Shown: positions 22,335 through 35,412 of the stretch, piece by piece | How the letters are laid out: each line of letters starts with the position of its first letter | Numbering within the stretch: the first letter of the stretch is position 1 | Source of the DNA: Oreohelix idahoensis | Lineage: Eukaryota > Mollusca > Gastropoda > Stylommatophora > Oreohelicidae | Direction of reading: 5' to 3' | DNA: 64,000 nucleotides | NCBI GenBank assembly: GCA_024509875.1 | Contig: JAMPIV010022925.1 | Coordinates: 127,001 to 191,000 of the forward strand | The notes under the pieces: generated by a model | What the model was told of the DNA's origin: nothing | What the model saw: only the letters and a program-made list of their open reading frames with translations | Database searches by the model: none | Translations under genes and position numbers: made by a program

Positions 22335-22735
22335 CTACATCCCAGGGTAGGAAAGGAACGACCAAGAAAGTAAGTTAGTGAATTCATAGCTAGTTTCCAT
22401 TCGTGTTTCTGCCAGGATGTCTAATTGATTGGTTTTATTGTTCCTGAGCCGCGAGTTGTTCGATCTGCCTCTATTTCTGTTACCCTTGAAGAATCCAGAA
22501 AAAGTACCACCATGTAATGCTATCAACTGCTTTCTTCCCCGTGTATGCTGCCCAATATCAGAGTCTTTTCCTCACCTACTGTTTGTCTGATATTTGTCTG
22601 CTCTTGACCTACATTTCAACATTCCCGATCTTCTCTTACAATTTTTATCCTTTTATTCTTAATATATCCGATGTCATCATGACCCTTCAGCTCCCTAAAG
22701 AACATAGGCCTTCAACAATCTTATAACCAGCTCAT
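22335..22735 (-). pseudogene. Possible LINE C-terminal scrap
   Basis: On the minus strand a segment reading SIALHGGTFSGFFKGNRNRGRSN resembles the end of a LINE ORF2 (xxFWNPQGKRxRGRPxN) as seen at 49679-49948. It is very degenerate and could be chance. Confidence 0.35.
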
Positions 22736-22736
22736 T

Positions 22737-22828
22737 TCGTGGAAAAGCTTTACGGAGATTCAAATAGCCTCAAACTGACTACTGCTTTCTTTGAGAACAT
22801 TCAAGTGGACGTCTGAGAGTGTAAGATG
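22737..22828 (+). repeat. 5'-truncated LINE copy, 3' end only
   Basis: About 90 bp nearly identical to 14560-14652, the last codons of the RNase H LINE (VEKLYGDSNSLKLTTAFFEN), followed by a GAAGAAG tail. The few differences suggest that both copies were inserted recently and from the same source lineage. Confidence 0.8.
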
Positions 22829-23040
22829 AAGAAGATACCTAGTCTTCCTGTCACGTATCATCAGCTCACTGTCTTACCGTGTCTTCTTCATCCCCTTCAT
22901 GTCTGTCTTCAGTTGTCTTCTCCACGTATTCTCTGGGGTCTATCTCTGTCTCTCTTGACCTGTGGATTCCAGAAAAAAAGAATTGCCTGGTAACGCTATC
23001 AACAGGGTTCCCAATGTGTATCGTATCCATCTCCAGATTC
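22829..23040 (-). pseudogene. LINE C-terminal scrap
   Basis: On the minus strand this gives NPVDSVTRQFFFWNPQVKRDRD, matching the PVDSITRQSLFWNPQGKRSRGRP segment at 49679-49948. Only the final portion is present and the frame soon breaks. Confidence 0.6.
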
Positions 23041-23454
23041 TTCTCATTTATGTTCCACTGGCACTTGTCTGATCCGATCTCAGCAATAATTTATATTCTC
23101 ATTTGCTTTCCTCAACCCAAGTCTGTTCCCAGCCTACAAGCAAGGCAGCAGGTGGCTAGACACGTAAGTTCTCATTCTCCTAGATGGGTTACTACCCAAG
23201 TCTTACGAGCATTATCTGCTCAGATGATTCTAGTTTTAGAGACCAGCCATACCCTCTTCTGTTTGTTAAAAACTTCCAGCTACGAGAAGACGAGGCGCTA
23301 GGCTTTTTCTGTAAGAGATCATATCGTAAGCACACCTTCCGGCCATAAGTGACATGAAGTTAAAAGTTCATCCTCCATTCCACTCCTGGCCATGACAGTG
23401 ATTGTGACTTGTCATAGAAATAAAACAATGAATTCAAACAAGTAAATGTACAGT

Positions 23455-23635
23455 GGATACCTGCCCATTGCAGTAAATGTGGAAATGAGAAGGCAGATAA
23501 ACTTGCCAAGGAAGGAAAACCCAAGGAGAAGACATTGCTACATATGAAGAGATAAAAGCATTAATCAGAAATAACTATAGAGGAAAAGGGCATAAGGAAC
23601 ACTCAGACTCCGATACTGCAGAACCAAATAAACTG
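23455..23635 (+). pseudogene. LINE RNase H C-terminal fragment at the origin of a minisatellite
   Basis: The frame reads VQWIPAHCSKCGNEKADKLAKEG, the last-Asp RNase H motif, then IATYEEIKALIRNNYRGKG, comparable to ITFEKAKSFIRISYRNKW in the LINE at 13486-14646. It runs directly into KLYNRLYHLYN and then into the 24-bp tandem repeat. The upstream RNase H residues are missing. Confidence 0.7.
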
Positions 23636-25690
23636 TACAACAGACTATACCACCTGTACAATAAGAATACCACCTGTACAACAGATCAAATACCACGTGA
23701 CTCAAATTGTACAACAGACTCACATAACAGACTCGAATACCGCCTGTACAACAGACTCACATACCACCTGTACAACAGACTCAAATACCACCTGTACAAC
23801 AGACTCAAATACCACCTGTACAACAGACTCAAATACCACCTGTACAATAGACTCCAATACCACCTGTACAACAGACTCAAATACCACCTGTACAACAGAC
23901 TCAAATACCATCTGTACAACAGACTCACATACCACCTGTACAACAGACTCAAATACCACCTGTACAACAGACTCAAATACCACCTGTACAACAGACTCAA
24001 ATACCACCTGTACAACAGACTCAAATACCACCTGTACAATAGACTCCAATACCACCTGTACAACAGACTCAAATACCACCTGTACAACAGACTCAAATAC
24101 CACCTGTACAACAGACTCAAATACCACCTGTACAACAGACTCAAATACCACCTGTACAACAGACTCAAATACCACCTGTACACCAGACTCAAAATACCAC
24201 CCACCTGTACAACAGTGTACAACAGACTCAAAAATACCATCTGTACAACAGACTCAATACCATACCACCTGTACAACAGACTCAAATACCACCTGTACAA
24301 CAGACTCAAAATACCACCTGTACAACAGACTCAAATACCACGTGTACAACTGACTCGAATACCACCTGTACAATAGACGGCAATACCACCTGTACAACAG
24401 ACTCAAATACCACCTGTACAACAGACTCAAATACCACCTGTACAACAGACTCAAATACCACCTGTACAACAGACTCAAATACCACCTGTACAACAGACTC
24501 AAATACCACCTGTACAACAGACTCAAATACCACCTGTACAACAGGCTCAAATACCCCCTGTACAACAGACTCAAATACAACCTGTCCAACAGACCCAAAT
24601 ACCACCTGTACAACAGCCTCAAATACCACCTGTACAACAGAATCATATACCACCTGTACAACAGACTCAAATACCACCTGTACAACAGACTCAAATACCA
24701 CCTGTACAACAATACCATCTGTACAATAGACTCCAATACCACCTGTACAACAGACTCAAATACCACCTGTACAACAGACTCAAAAATACCACATACCACC
24801 TGTACAACAGACTCAAATACCACCTGTACAACAGACTCAATACCACCTGTACAACAGACTCCACCTGTACAACAGGACTCAAATAATACTCACACCTGTA
24901 CAACAACTCAATACCACCTGTACAACAGACTCAAATACCACCTGTACAACAGACTCCAATACCACCTGTAGACTCAATTACCAACAGACTCAAATACCAC
25001 CTGTACAACAGACTCAAATACCACCTGTACAACAGACTCAAATACCACCTGTACAACAGACTCAAATACCACCTGTACAACAGACTCCAATACCACCTGT
25101 ACAATAGACTCCAATACCACCTGTACAACAGACTCAAATACCACCTGTACAACAGACTCAAATACCATCTGTACAACAGACTTACATACCACCTGTACAA
25201 CAGACTCAAATACCACCTGTACAACAGACTCAAATACCACCTGTACAACAGACTCAAATACCACCTGTACAACAGACTCAAATACCACCTGTACAACAGA
25301 CTCAAATACCACCTGTACAACAGACTCAAATACTGTACAAAGACTCAAACCACCTGTACAACAGACTCAAATACCACTGTTACAATAGACTCAAATACCA
25401 CCTGTACAACAGCTGTACAACAGACTCCAATACCAACTGTACAACAGGACTTTCAATCTGTTACAACAGACTCAAATACCACCTGGGACTCAAATACCAT
25501 CTGTACAACAGCATACCTCCTGTACCGTCAAATACCACATGTACAACAGACTCAAATATCACCTGTACAACAGACTCAAATACCACCTGTACAACAGGCT
25601 CAAATACCACCTGTACAACAAACTCAAATATTCCCACATCAGACTCAAATACATGTACAAAGACTCATTAAACCTTACAACAGGACTCAA
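23636..25690. repeat. 24-bp minisatellite, about 2 kb
   Basis: The unit is ACAACAGACTCAAATACCACCTGT in one phase, repeated roughly 80 times with single-base variants. Several units are partial, and irregular insertions are more frequent towards the right end (about 24700-25680). As 24 is a multiple of three and the unit lacks stops in several frames, long open frames appear on both strands (TTCTTDSN on plus, SLLYRWYL on minus). They are by-products. In the third plus frame the unit reads YNRLKYHL, like the LINE residues HNRLRYHL. Confidence 0.95.
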
Positions 25691-26190
25691 ATACCATTAC
25701 AAACTGAAATTATGTGCCTATGTTTTCAATGGGTTAAGAATTGGGAGCGCAGGCCCGTCTAACATTCTGCCCTTCCATTCTCACTTATCTTCCATACTAT
25801 ACCCTGTCATTCCCACATGTTACTTTAAGCATTAAATTAAAGGCATTAAACATTATAAAGGTTATATAACACCATACAATGACATTACCCAATCATAATT
25901 AAAATAAAGTATTTTTTTAAGCAATGACAATTAAAAAAAAACACAAACAAACAAACAAATCCAAAACATCTATACAGTAAATCAGACAATAATTCGAGTA
26001 TGATCACAAAGGGGTAGTATAGAATCGGAACTTCTGAAATATTTGAACAGTCTGCTATTGAGTGAGTATGAACACTTTGTTTTTCTTTGCTCTCCCTAAC
26101 TCAAGAGCAGAATCAGATAGAACGAACGAACGGACGTACGAACTTTATCTTCAAATGGTTTAGAATTGGGTACGCAGGCCTATCTAACAC
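25691..26190. other. Non-coding spacer with a short direct repeat
   Basis: No gene is seen. About 45 bp at 25722-25772 (AAGAATTGGGAGCGCAGGCC...CTCTGCCC region) is repeated with changes at 26157-26200, just before the A-B-B-A tandem repeat. An (ACAA)n tract lies near 25943-25960. Confidence 0.55.
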
Positions 26191-26194
26191 TCTG

Positions 26195-26946
26195 CCCATA
26201 CTATCTCTCCTGCTGACCAAATATACAAACTGAGTGACAGCCTGTCCGCTTTCGTGGGACCAAAGGCGCTAGCTCCAGAAGAGTGTCTTACATGTAGATC
26301 CTTCAAGATGAGGGAATAAGCCTACAAAACTTTCCTCGGTGGCGCTAAACGTTGGTGACCTCTAATTGCGTGAGGGGGGCTTGAACTCTGTATTTATCTC
26401 CGGTTTACCAAATGAATAGGCTGAGTGTCAGTCTGTCCGCTTTCGTGGGACCAAATGAAATAGCTCCAATGTCTTTACGTAAATATATACTCCATGGGTG
26501 ATGGAATTAACCTGTAAATCCAATGTAGGCGCTAAACGTTGGTGCCCCTAATTGCGCGAGGGGGACTGGAACTCTGTATTTATCTCCGGTTTACCAAATG
26601 AACAGGCAGAGTGTCAGTTTCGTGGGACCAAATGAAATAGCTCCAATGTCTTTACGTAAATATATACTCCATGGGTGATGGAATTAACCTGTAAATCCAA
26701 TGTAGGCGCTAAACGTTGGTGCCCCTAATTGCGCGAGGGGGACTGCAACTCTGTCTATTTCTCCTGCTGACCAAATAAACAAACTGAGCGACAGCCTGTC
26801 CGCTTTCGTGGGACGAAAGGCGCTAGCTCCAGAAAAGTGTCTTACACGTAGATCCTTCAAGGTGAGGGAATAAGCCTACAAAGCTTTCCTCGGTGGTGCT
26901 AAACGTTGGTGACCCCTAATTGCGTGAGGGGGGCTGGAACTCTGTC
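26195..26946. repeat. Four-unit tandem repeat in A-B-B-A order
   Basis: Units of about 180-190 bp start near 26202, 26391, 26577 and 26757. All share GTCCGCTTTCGTGGGACCAAA (B2 has a small deletion here), GGCGCTAAACGTTGGTG and CTAATTGCG(T/C)GAGGGGG. Units 1 and 4 share GGCGCTAGCTCCAGAA and GTAGATCCTTCAAG. Units 2 and 3 share GAAATAGCTCCAATGTCTTT and ATATATACTCCATGGGTGAT. The two inner units are almost identical. The class is unknown. Confidence 0.9.
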
Positions 26947-28258
26947 TATCTTTGGCTGGCCGCTCCTAAGTGTGAGGTTCTACATAACCCAGAAATACAC
27001 CAGACGAAGTTACTTGAGGACAAAGAGTCCCAGGCGCTCTTATCCGGCGCTATTGCTTGCTTGACATTAAATCCGGTTTAGGCTGGTTTGACTGTGGTTG
27101 ACTGAGTGCCCCGTTTAGGCACACAAAGGCTGGTGATTGAAATTCTGCTATAGATCCTGAGCTGATTGATATGCTGGAAGCCGCCATGCTCTGACTGGCG
27201 CTAAATAGGCGAGTAGGAGACTACTACTGCAACCGATGATTTCAGATTTAGCGTTGGCTCGTTACACTACGTGAGCTTAACTTCCGTGAGAGGGAAATGG
27301 CGTTGACAAAAGACGGGTTTTGGATCAGGTAGGGGGTTTGACGACTCGTGATTGCTAGCTGTATTCAGAATCCCTCTAGAACGAAGAGAATGTGACATTC
27401 TTCGCCTGACTGGAGACTTGACTCTAGCAATTCGGTATCCCTGAAACCCGAAAAATGACTAGAGATAGGCTTTAACATTTAGTTCTGTGTTAAAGTCTGC
27501 CTTATCTCATGATGGTCCATCTCGGGCAAGGAAAATATTCACGAGTCTGTTAGTCTATTAAGACTAACCAGATTTATAGTTACAAACAACGCTACCCGGG
27601 ACACCTGCATAGCCTGATTCTACAGATGTATCGGCGTAATGCGTAATAAAGAGTAAGACAGAGGTTTCTCTGGAGACTACATCAAAGACAACAGACCCCG
27701 TGCGAAAGTTCCCCAGATCGGCGATGCATAATATTATGGTCAGGGGCCACAACAAATCTCTCCTGAATTGAAGATCAAACTCGTTTACCGACCGCAGAAG
27801 ATTGGTCCCTGCTAACGAGCCGTGTCTTCACAGAAACCGTCTTTCGCTCGTTCGAACACTTTAAGCGTAACAGAAATGTTTCTCTGGTCAAACGAACACC
27901 AGGTGCGCTGATGTAACGTTATCTGACCGTTGAAGGCCAGAACGTAAACAAAGCGCGGGGTGGGTCTGCGAAGGGGGAAATTGCAGGTAGAATATGAAAA
28001 TACAAAATGTCAAGGAAACCCGAACATTAAAAAGTAATAACATATGGAACGGAATGGTAAAATAAATTAACAGTCACTGTGACACAGCCTGTTCCCAGGA
28101 CCACCACGTGGAGGTGGAGTAGGGTCTTGGACAGCTCTGGTTCGCTGACCCTGATGCAAGCAGTCAAGCTATGGGTCGCTGACAGTCACGAATGCCAAGC
28201 ATTGGAAGTCGTCAATAGCGGTCGTTGAAAAAGAGGCAGTGGAAAATCGTTTTAAGTG
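26947..28258. other. Non-coding, nothing recognised
   Basis: About 1.3 kb of moderate GC without a supported gene, RNA gene or repeat relation inside the window. It shows small local similarities to the tandem repeat (GGCGCTAAAT near 27200) but no full unit. Confidence 0.5.
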
Positions 28259-28263
28259 TGCAT

Positions 28264-29113
<850 letters not shown>

Positions 29114-29398
29114 GATGTCCGTCACACTTTCAGTCCAGCTTCTTCTGGTCCTCCAGTTTAACCCTGATAAGATGTCCGTCACACTTTCAGTCCAGTTTCT
29201 TCTGGTCCTCCAGTTTAACTCTGATAAGATGTCCGTCACACTTTCAGTCCAGTTTCTTCTGGTCCTCCAGTTTAACCCTGATAAGATGTCCGTCACACTT
29301 TCAGTCCAGTTTCTTCTGGTCCTCCAATTTAACCCTGATAAGATGTCCGTCACACTTTCAGTCCAGTTTCTTCTGGTCCTCCAGTTTAACCCTGGTAA
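29114..29398. repeat. 57-bp tandem repeat, five copies
   Basis: The unit starts GATGTCCGTCACACTTTCAG and ends TTTAACCCTGATAA, five times head to tail with only a few substitutions. The unit is a multiple of three and stop-free in one frame on each strand, giving MSVTLSVQFLLVLQFNPDK repeats on plus. No promoter or splice evidence supports a real protein. Confidence 0.93.
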
Positions 29399-29650
29399 CC
29401 CACACTAGTTCCTGTGGGTTTGTATTGGTTTGGTTTTTATGGACTATCTTTATTGTCCGTTAGGAGCGCCAAGGACAAAACTGTCGAGAAGAATGTGAGG
29501 TTGTGCGTGACAATGATAACCTCTTCATTTTAAATAAATTGTAAGACCACGTGAGCTGATACAGGCTTCCTAATAAGGCGGCCAATTGAAGTGGACGCCC
29601 CATGCTCTGAATGGAGCTCCGAATGAAGTTAAAAATGAGACACTATTTTT

Positions 29651-29815
29651 GTGATGCCTAGTTGGGAGAGAGGATAGTAACGATTCGCTCCCGTAGCTTG
29701 GCGGTGATGTCGTTCGGAATATCCTGGTTTGGATTCCCGGTAAGCCCATCACTTCTGTTGCTTTTCTGTTGTCTCGTCTTCTACGTGTTTATTTCTCACA
29801 AGTGCCTCAAAAAGT
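29651..29815 (+). repeat. tRNA-derived SINE, diverged copy
   Basis: Opens GTGATGCCTAGTTGGGAG, has a B-box-like GGTTTGGATTCCCGG at about 29731, and then the family body (TTGCTTTTCTGTTGTCTCGTC...) and TTTCTCACAAGTGCCTCAAA. It corresponds to the copies at 54296-54485 and 48617-48957. It is the most diverged copy of the set. Confidence 0.75.
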
Positions 29816-30592
29816 TCCGTGAGGACGTTCATTTTTTTGTCCTATTAATTGTGTCTTTCACTCTGACGTTACATATCCGCCCAGCTGTGTAGAGTGAATA
29901 CATCGTAGCAAGATATCCAACCAAAGCAATTATATTTCTTGTTAATACAATCTCCCAACTCTTGGCTTCTCACTCATTTCGTTCAAATTTAACCCTTAAC
30001 CTGCAATATCCGGTCATCGGTGCAGCAATCCTGCGCAGAGTTACAGGAAACGCACATCATGTGCAGTCTAGTGCATTACCATCAAACACGGTCGACCATT
30101 TTTCTAACTTCCGGTACGCGGCAATTCATTTTCCATTAAATTACAGGTTTTTTTTTAAAATGACAGACATCCTTCTCCCCCTCTCAGCCCCGCCCATGAG
30201 CCAGGAATTGACGCAGAAGTTGATCAAAGTATTTATGTCTACCATTATTGATGTGATCCGTAATCATATTTATACCATTCCTTAAGTTTATGTTTTATGA
30301 TAATGTGTACAGGGTGATTGAAAAATCACTCCCAATTTTTGAAATTGTATAGCCTCGCTTATATCTACTGTATATTCACGATACAAATATCAAAATAATG
30401 AGAATTTGACAAACGTTTTATTTATTTGTTATATTTTCAGAAACAAAATAAAATTGCAAATGGCCTTTACCAAAGAAAAGAGAAAATTGTCGTCTGCTGT
30501 GAAGTCACGTGCTCATCAGAACAGTTTCAAGTTGAACTATATGTTAGTGTGATAAATCATTTTATGTAATGAAACAGCATTTAGTGTTATTT
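29816..30592. other. Non-coding spacer
   Basis: No gene is recognised. Positions near 30295-30420 contain GTGTACAGGGTGATTGAAAAATC, which resembles ends of some invertebrate repeats, but no second copy is in the window. Confidence 0.45.
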
Positions 30593-30593
30593 A

Positions 30594-31211
30594 TTATATA
30601 TATAAGTATATAAACCAATAAAACGGTATTGAATCAGTTCTACAAATTAACGGTTCACATGAAACAAGGGACTTTTCGGGTTTTACCCTTCGTCAGCCAC
30701 AGTTACAAACAGGTGACAAGGACAAGAATTACATATAGGTACTACAAAAACATACGATGATGAGAAACATACACCAAATGAGCGATACAAGCAGATGGGA
30801 AAAAGTAAACATCCACAGTGATGAGCGAAAAAAGAGCAAATATAATGCAAGAAAATCGTAAAACCTGAAAGAAATATCGAAACAAGAAAGTAAATAATCA
30901 ACGAAACGAAAAAAAAGAGAATGAACAAAACTTTGGAACAAGTTAAAGGTCACTTAGCTAGATCCGTAGATGCTTGGAATAGAACATTGATGTAGCTTGT
31001 CCAAGAAATCGTCTAAGGAAGTGACGTATAAGAAGGCGACAATTTAAAAAGATACAAAAGGATATGAAACGAACCAACACAAAAACATAAGAAGATAGAT
31101 CGAAAAAAACAACGAATAAAGAAGAACGAAACGTCCCTTGTTTCACGTGAACCGTTAATTTGTAGAACTGATTCAATACCGTTTTATTGGTTTATATACT
31201 TATATATATAT
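30594..31211. mobile_element. Fold-back element with 79-bp inverted arms
   Basis: The left arm 30594-30672 and right arm 31133-31211 are inverted copies differing at one position (CACATGAAAC versus CACGTGAAAC). The match weakly extends about six bases further inwards. The roughly 460 bp interior is non-coding (no long frame with motifs). On the minus strand the left inner border reads CTGACGAAGGGTAAAACC then CGAAAAG, a hammerhead-ribozyme-like core. It could be a foldback/MITE or a Penelope-like LTR arrangement. No clear target duplication is visible because the flanks are TA-rich. Confidence 0.75.
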
Positions 31212-31215
31212 TCCT

Positions 31216-31655
31216 TACCAGTTTTACAGCATTATGACACATGTAAATTATTTTGGTGCAAGTGGAGATATACAAATTTATGAATACCGAGTGATTACGG
31301 TAAAACTTGTGATAATAAACCGTAGGATACAGGCCTCCCGAAGCCCCTTAGAAATACGAGGTATTCAAAAAAGAGTTTTAGCAGTCGATTACAAAAGTGA
31401 AAATTCTTTAAGTTAAGAAGATGGAGTTTTCTGTCAAAAAATAAAAGAAAAATCAACAAAAGGATAGTTCTTGGGAGTCACAACCCGAGTACGCCTGTTG
31501 CCCTAGAGTGTAGAGAAAGTAAAAGGCTGAAAATTTCTGACGGAGGGGTATATTTCTGATGATCAAATGTTGTTAATGCATTCGAAATACAAGGTGTTTC
31601 AAAATTATGTAAACACAATTTAAAAATGTGTAGTTCATGAACAACATTTATCATT
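31216..31655. other. Non-coding spacer
   Basis: No supported gene. Short open frames without motifs only. Confidence 0.5.
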
Positions 31656-31658
31656 TTC

Positions 31659-31798
31659 ATTTTCTTTATCACATTATAAAGCTAAGATTGGCTGATGTGA
31701 TTTAATTTTCTTTATCACATTATAAAGCTAAGATTGGCTGATGTGATTTAATTTTCTTTATCACATTATAAAGCTAAGATTGGCTGATGTGAACAGGT
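31659..31798. repeat. 46-bp tandem triplicate
   Basis: Three essentially identical 46-bp units beginning TTTCTTTATCACATTATAAA at 31661, 31707 and 31753. Each unit contains CACAT and ATGTG, a short inverted pair. The array ends where the neighbouring minus-strand LINE fragment begins. Confidence 0.92.
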
Positions 31799-31799
31799 A

Positions 31800-32400
31800 A
31801 TGTAAGATTTCTAAAATATTGTCTATCTATCTTTCTCTTGGTTTTCCCCATGCTATGACACCACATCTTCTATTGTTGTAGGCTCCTAGTGTTAACTGAT
31901 CGTGATCCATTCCTGTAGCAGGTATATTAAGGTACTCTGCCCATCTACATCATAGGAGCCTGATACTTTACTTTGTCATTTTTGGCTCCTGCCTTTGCCA
32001 GTCTATCAGCTACTTCATTCAATGTGATGTCGATGTGGCCAGGTATCCATTGCATGCAGATTTCTGTTCCATACAAGTTCATAATTTTGTGGCATATTTC
32101 TTGAACTTTCTGGATAGTATTGACTGAGTTGGTTTTCCAGTTTTCCATTGCCAAAAGCACAGCCTGCGAGTCTGAGAAGACTACAACATTATTTGGTCCT
32201 ATTTCATTTGACTCAAATAATTCAAAGATTCTAGTTAAAGTTTTGTGAATAGCGACTACTTCTGCTTCGTAGTTTCTGCACCAGGTACCACAGCGGCCTA
32301 CAAATGTATTGGGTGAGATTATTATGGCCCCATATCCAGTATTTATGGATGCTTTAAAAGCTGTTCCGTCTGTGTATGTGTGGTAGGTTTAGATGTTATG
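31800..32400 (-). pseudogene. LINE RNase H domain fragment
   Basis: The minus strand reads THTYTDGTAFKASINTGYGA (first Asp), then NYEAEVVAIHKTL (Glu), VVFSDSQAVLLAME (Asp) and MQWIPGHIDITLNEVADRLAKAG (last Asp) in order from about 32385 to 31955. All four RNase H catalytic positions are present, but the RT is missing and stops follow soon after. It is a fragment of a jockey/I-like LINE, a different family from the one at 13486. Confidence 0.85.
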
Positions 32401-32429
32401 AATGTTGGTGTTGTATGTAATTTGTAACT

Positions 32430-33560
<1,131 letters not shown>

Positions 33561-35230
33561 TAATCTTTTGGTTCTACATCTCTTGTAGTTTGTTATATGA
33601 TGGATCAACCTCTAGACCCTGCATAAGTCTGCAAGGGACCTATGTACTTACAGTCGTAAAATATTTTTCATATGGCAGTATCTCACACTCAAATTGTTAA
33701 ATAAAATATTAATAATTTCGTTCTTACCACAAATTCAATGAAATACACACAGATACGATGATTTTGGCACAAATTTAGCTGTGCCGCTGCTAGACTATGA
33801 CTGCTTTTCTTTATTATATGGTGAAGCAAGTCAAACTTCTGGTCTATCAATCGACCTGTTTAAGGGAACGTTTTTATTCGAATGGCGTCCAGCCTTCCAA
33901 TTTTTTTCTCAATATCCCCTACGCTGGCCAATAGAAATCGGCGTCTATCAAATTTTGAATTCAAAGTAAAAAAACAAAACTCCAAACAAATAGGTGTTCC
34001 GCTGTCGGTCGGTCCATCCGATCTTGGCATTACAGCTAAAAATAGGCTTGATTTTTGGGCTAACAAATATTCAATTCCATCTCTCACTTACTCCTAGATT
34101 TCCCCACTTGGTTTTGTCTTACCCTCTTCTGCCTCTTTTCAAATACATGTTCAAAAAATATGTTATGGATAAGATAAGCAGGCATGAGTCCGTTCGTCAG
34201 TCTGTCCGAACATATTTATTATTTTGATGATATCTTCGTTAATAATGGGGCGATTTTGTAAATTAAAATATATTATTGATCAGGAGATCCTATTCCACAA
34301 AACTATCTAGGTTTTATGGTCCTAAGTATTATATTTCGTATTTCCATATTTTTTCCATGTTAGTCGTCAATATTATTTGAATCTAGAAATCCACCATCTT
34401 TTTCCCCTCTCTCCAACGCTTTTTTTTTCAAACTAAAACGACAATGTCTGTGTTTCGTCAGAACTTACGCTACAATACAGGAAATGAGAGCGGTGTGTGT
34501 GTTTATACGTTTCCACTGCGTGAATATAAGACGATGCAAGTATTTGCGCTGTGTCGTATTTTCAAATCTGCTAAAAGCTATCTCGCGCGTTCGTTACAAT
34601 TTGTGATTCCAAACCACGCGTGCCGCTAGTAGCATTCTTCTGTCTCTCCTTTCCCTCCTCCTTCTTGTCTCTCATTCCGTCTTAGAACAAATACATCTTG
34701 ACCATGTAAAAATGTTATAATTAATTCTCAAGGACAACTTAGAAAAGCTAGTACCATTCACTTTACGTTAAGGCCTGTCAAAACTGACACGATTGCGGGC
34801 GCGGGTGAAGAAGCTGATCGCAACTCCACTATTTTATTTCTACCTTATTTTGACCTTATACTCTATAATGTTTTATCTAATTTATCGATTGTATTGAGGA
34901 TATCACTACAGTATGTATGGATAATATCTTCTTCATACTGACAGATGGTTTCCATCTCAAGTGTTTTTTAGCAGGGTATGTATGAGGCTTTTTTTGCCGT
35001 TGGAGACAGTAGATCACCACCAACTACTGTGCCCTGCACTCCAGGGAATGAGACAACTTATCATACCACACAACCCATCCATAGAAAATACACTTTATGG
35101 CAGCACAAAGCAGCTTGTACCAACTGCGCAGTACCACATAATGGCATCAAGGTCACCAAAAGCTGATGCTCAGTGACAATGGATTAAAGTCAAGTCAAGT
35201 CAAGTCACTTTACTTTGTCAGTAAATAAAC
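33561..35230. other. Non-coding, nothing recognised
   Basis: About 1.7 kb of AT-rich sequence without supported genes. A short (GTCAA)n-type stretch lies near 35190-35205, just before a SINE. Confidence 0.5.
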
Positions 35231-35412
35231 AATACACATAAATAGGTATGTTGCAGGCAATGGTAAAACATAAAGAATTAGAAGACTAGACAACAGGAAA
35301 ACAACAGAAGTGATAGTCTTACTGGAAACTCGAACCTAGGACCACCCAACGGCAACAGCGCCTCCATACTGTAGTGAATCGTGACTAATCGCCATACCAA
35401 CTAGGCAACACA
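35231..35412 (-). repeat. tRNA-derived SINE, minus strand, diverged
   Basis: The reverse complement carries the family features: TGCCTAGTTGGTATGGCG (A-box side), GGTTCGAGTTTCC (B box), ACTTCTGTTGTTTTCCTGTTGTC and a tail with CATACCTATTT. It is the same family as 48617-48957 and 54296-54485. Confidence 0.7.

Noticed and set aside
23697..24353. Long open frames of over 200 codons on both strands (TTCTTDSN and SLLYRWYL repeats)
   Set aside because: They are translations of the 24-bp minisatellite; period divisible by three keeps frames open. No start context, splice or domain evidence.
23636..25690. CRISPR-like array of regular repeats
   Set aside because: No unique spacers; units are head-to-tail without spacing, and the window is eukaryotic.
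29650..29750. Possible functional tRNA gene from box A/B-like sequence
   Set aside because: The tRNA-like head is followed by the shared SINE body and tail and cannot form a regular cloverleaf; other copies in the window prove it is a SINE.
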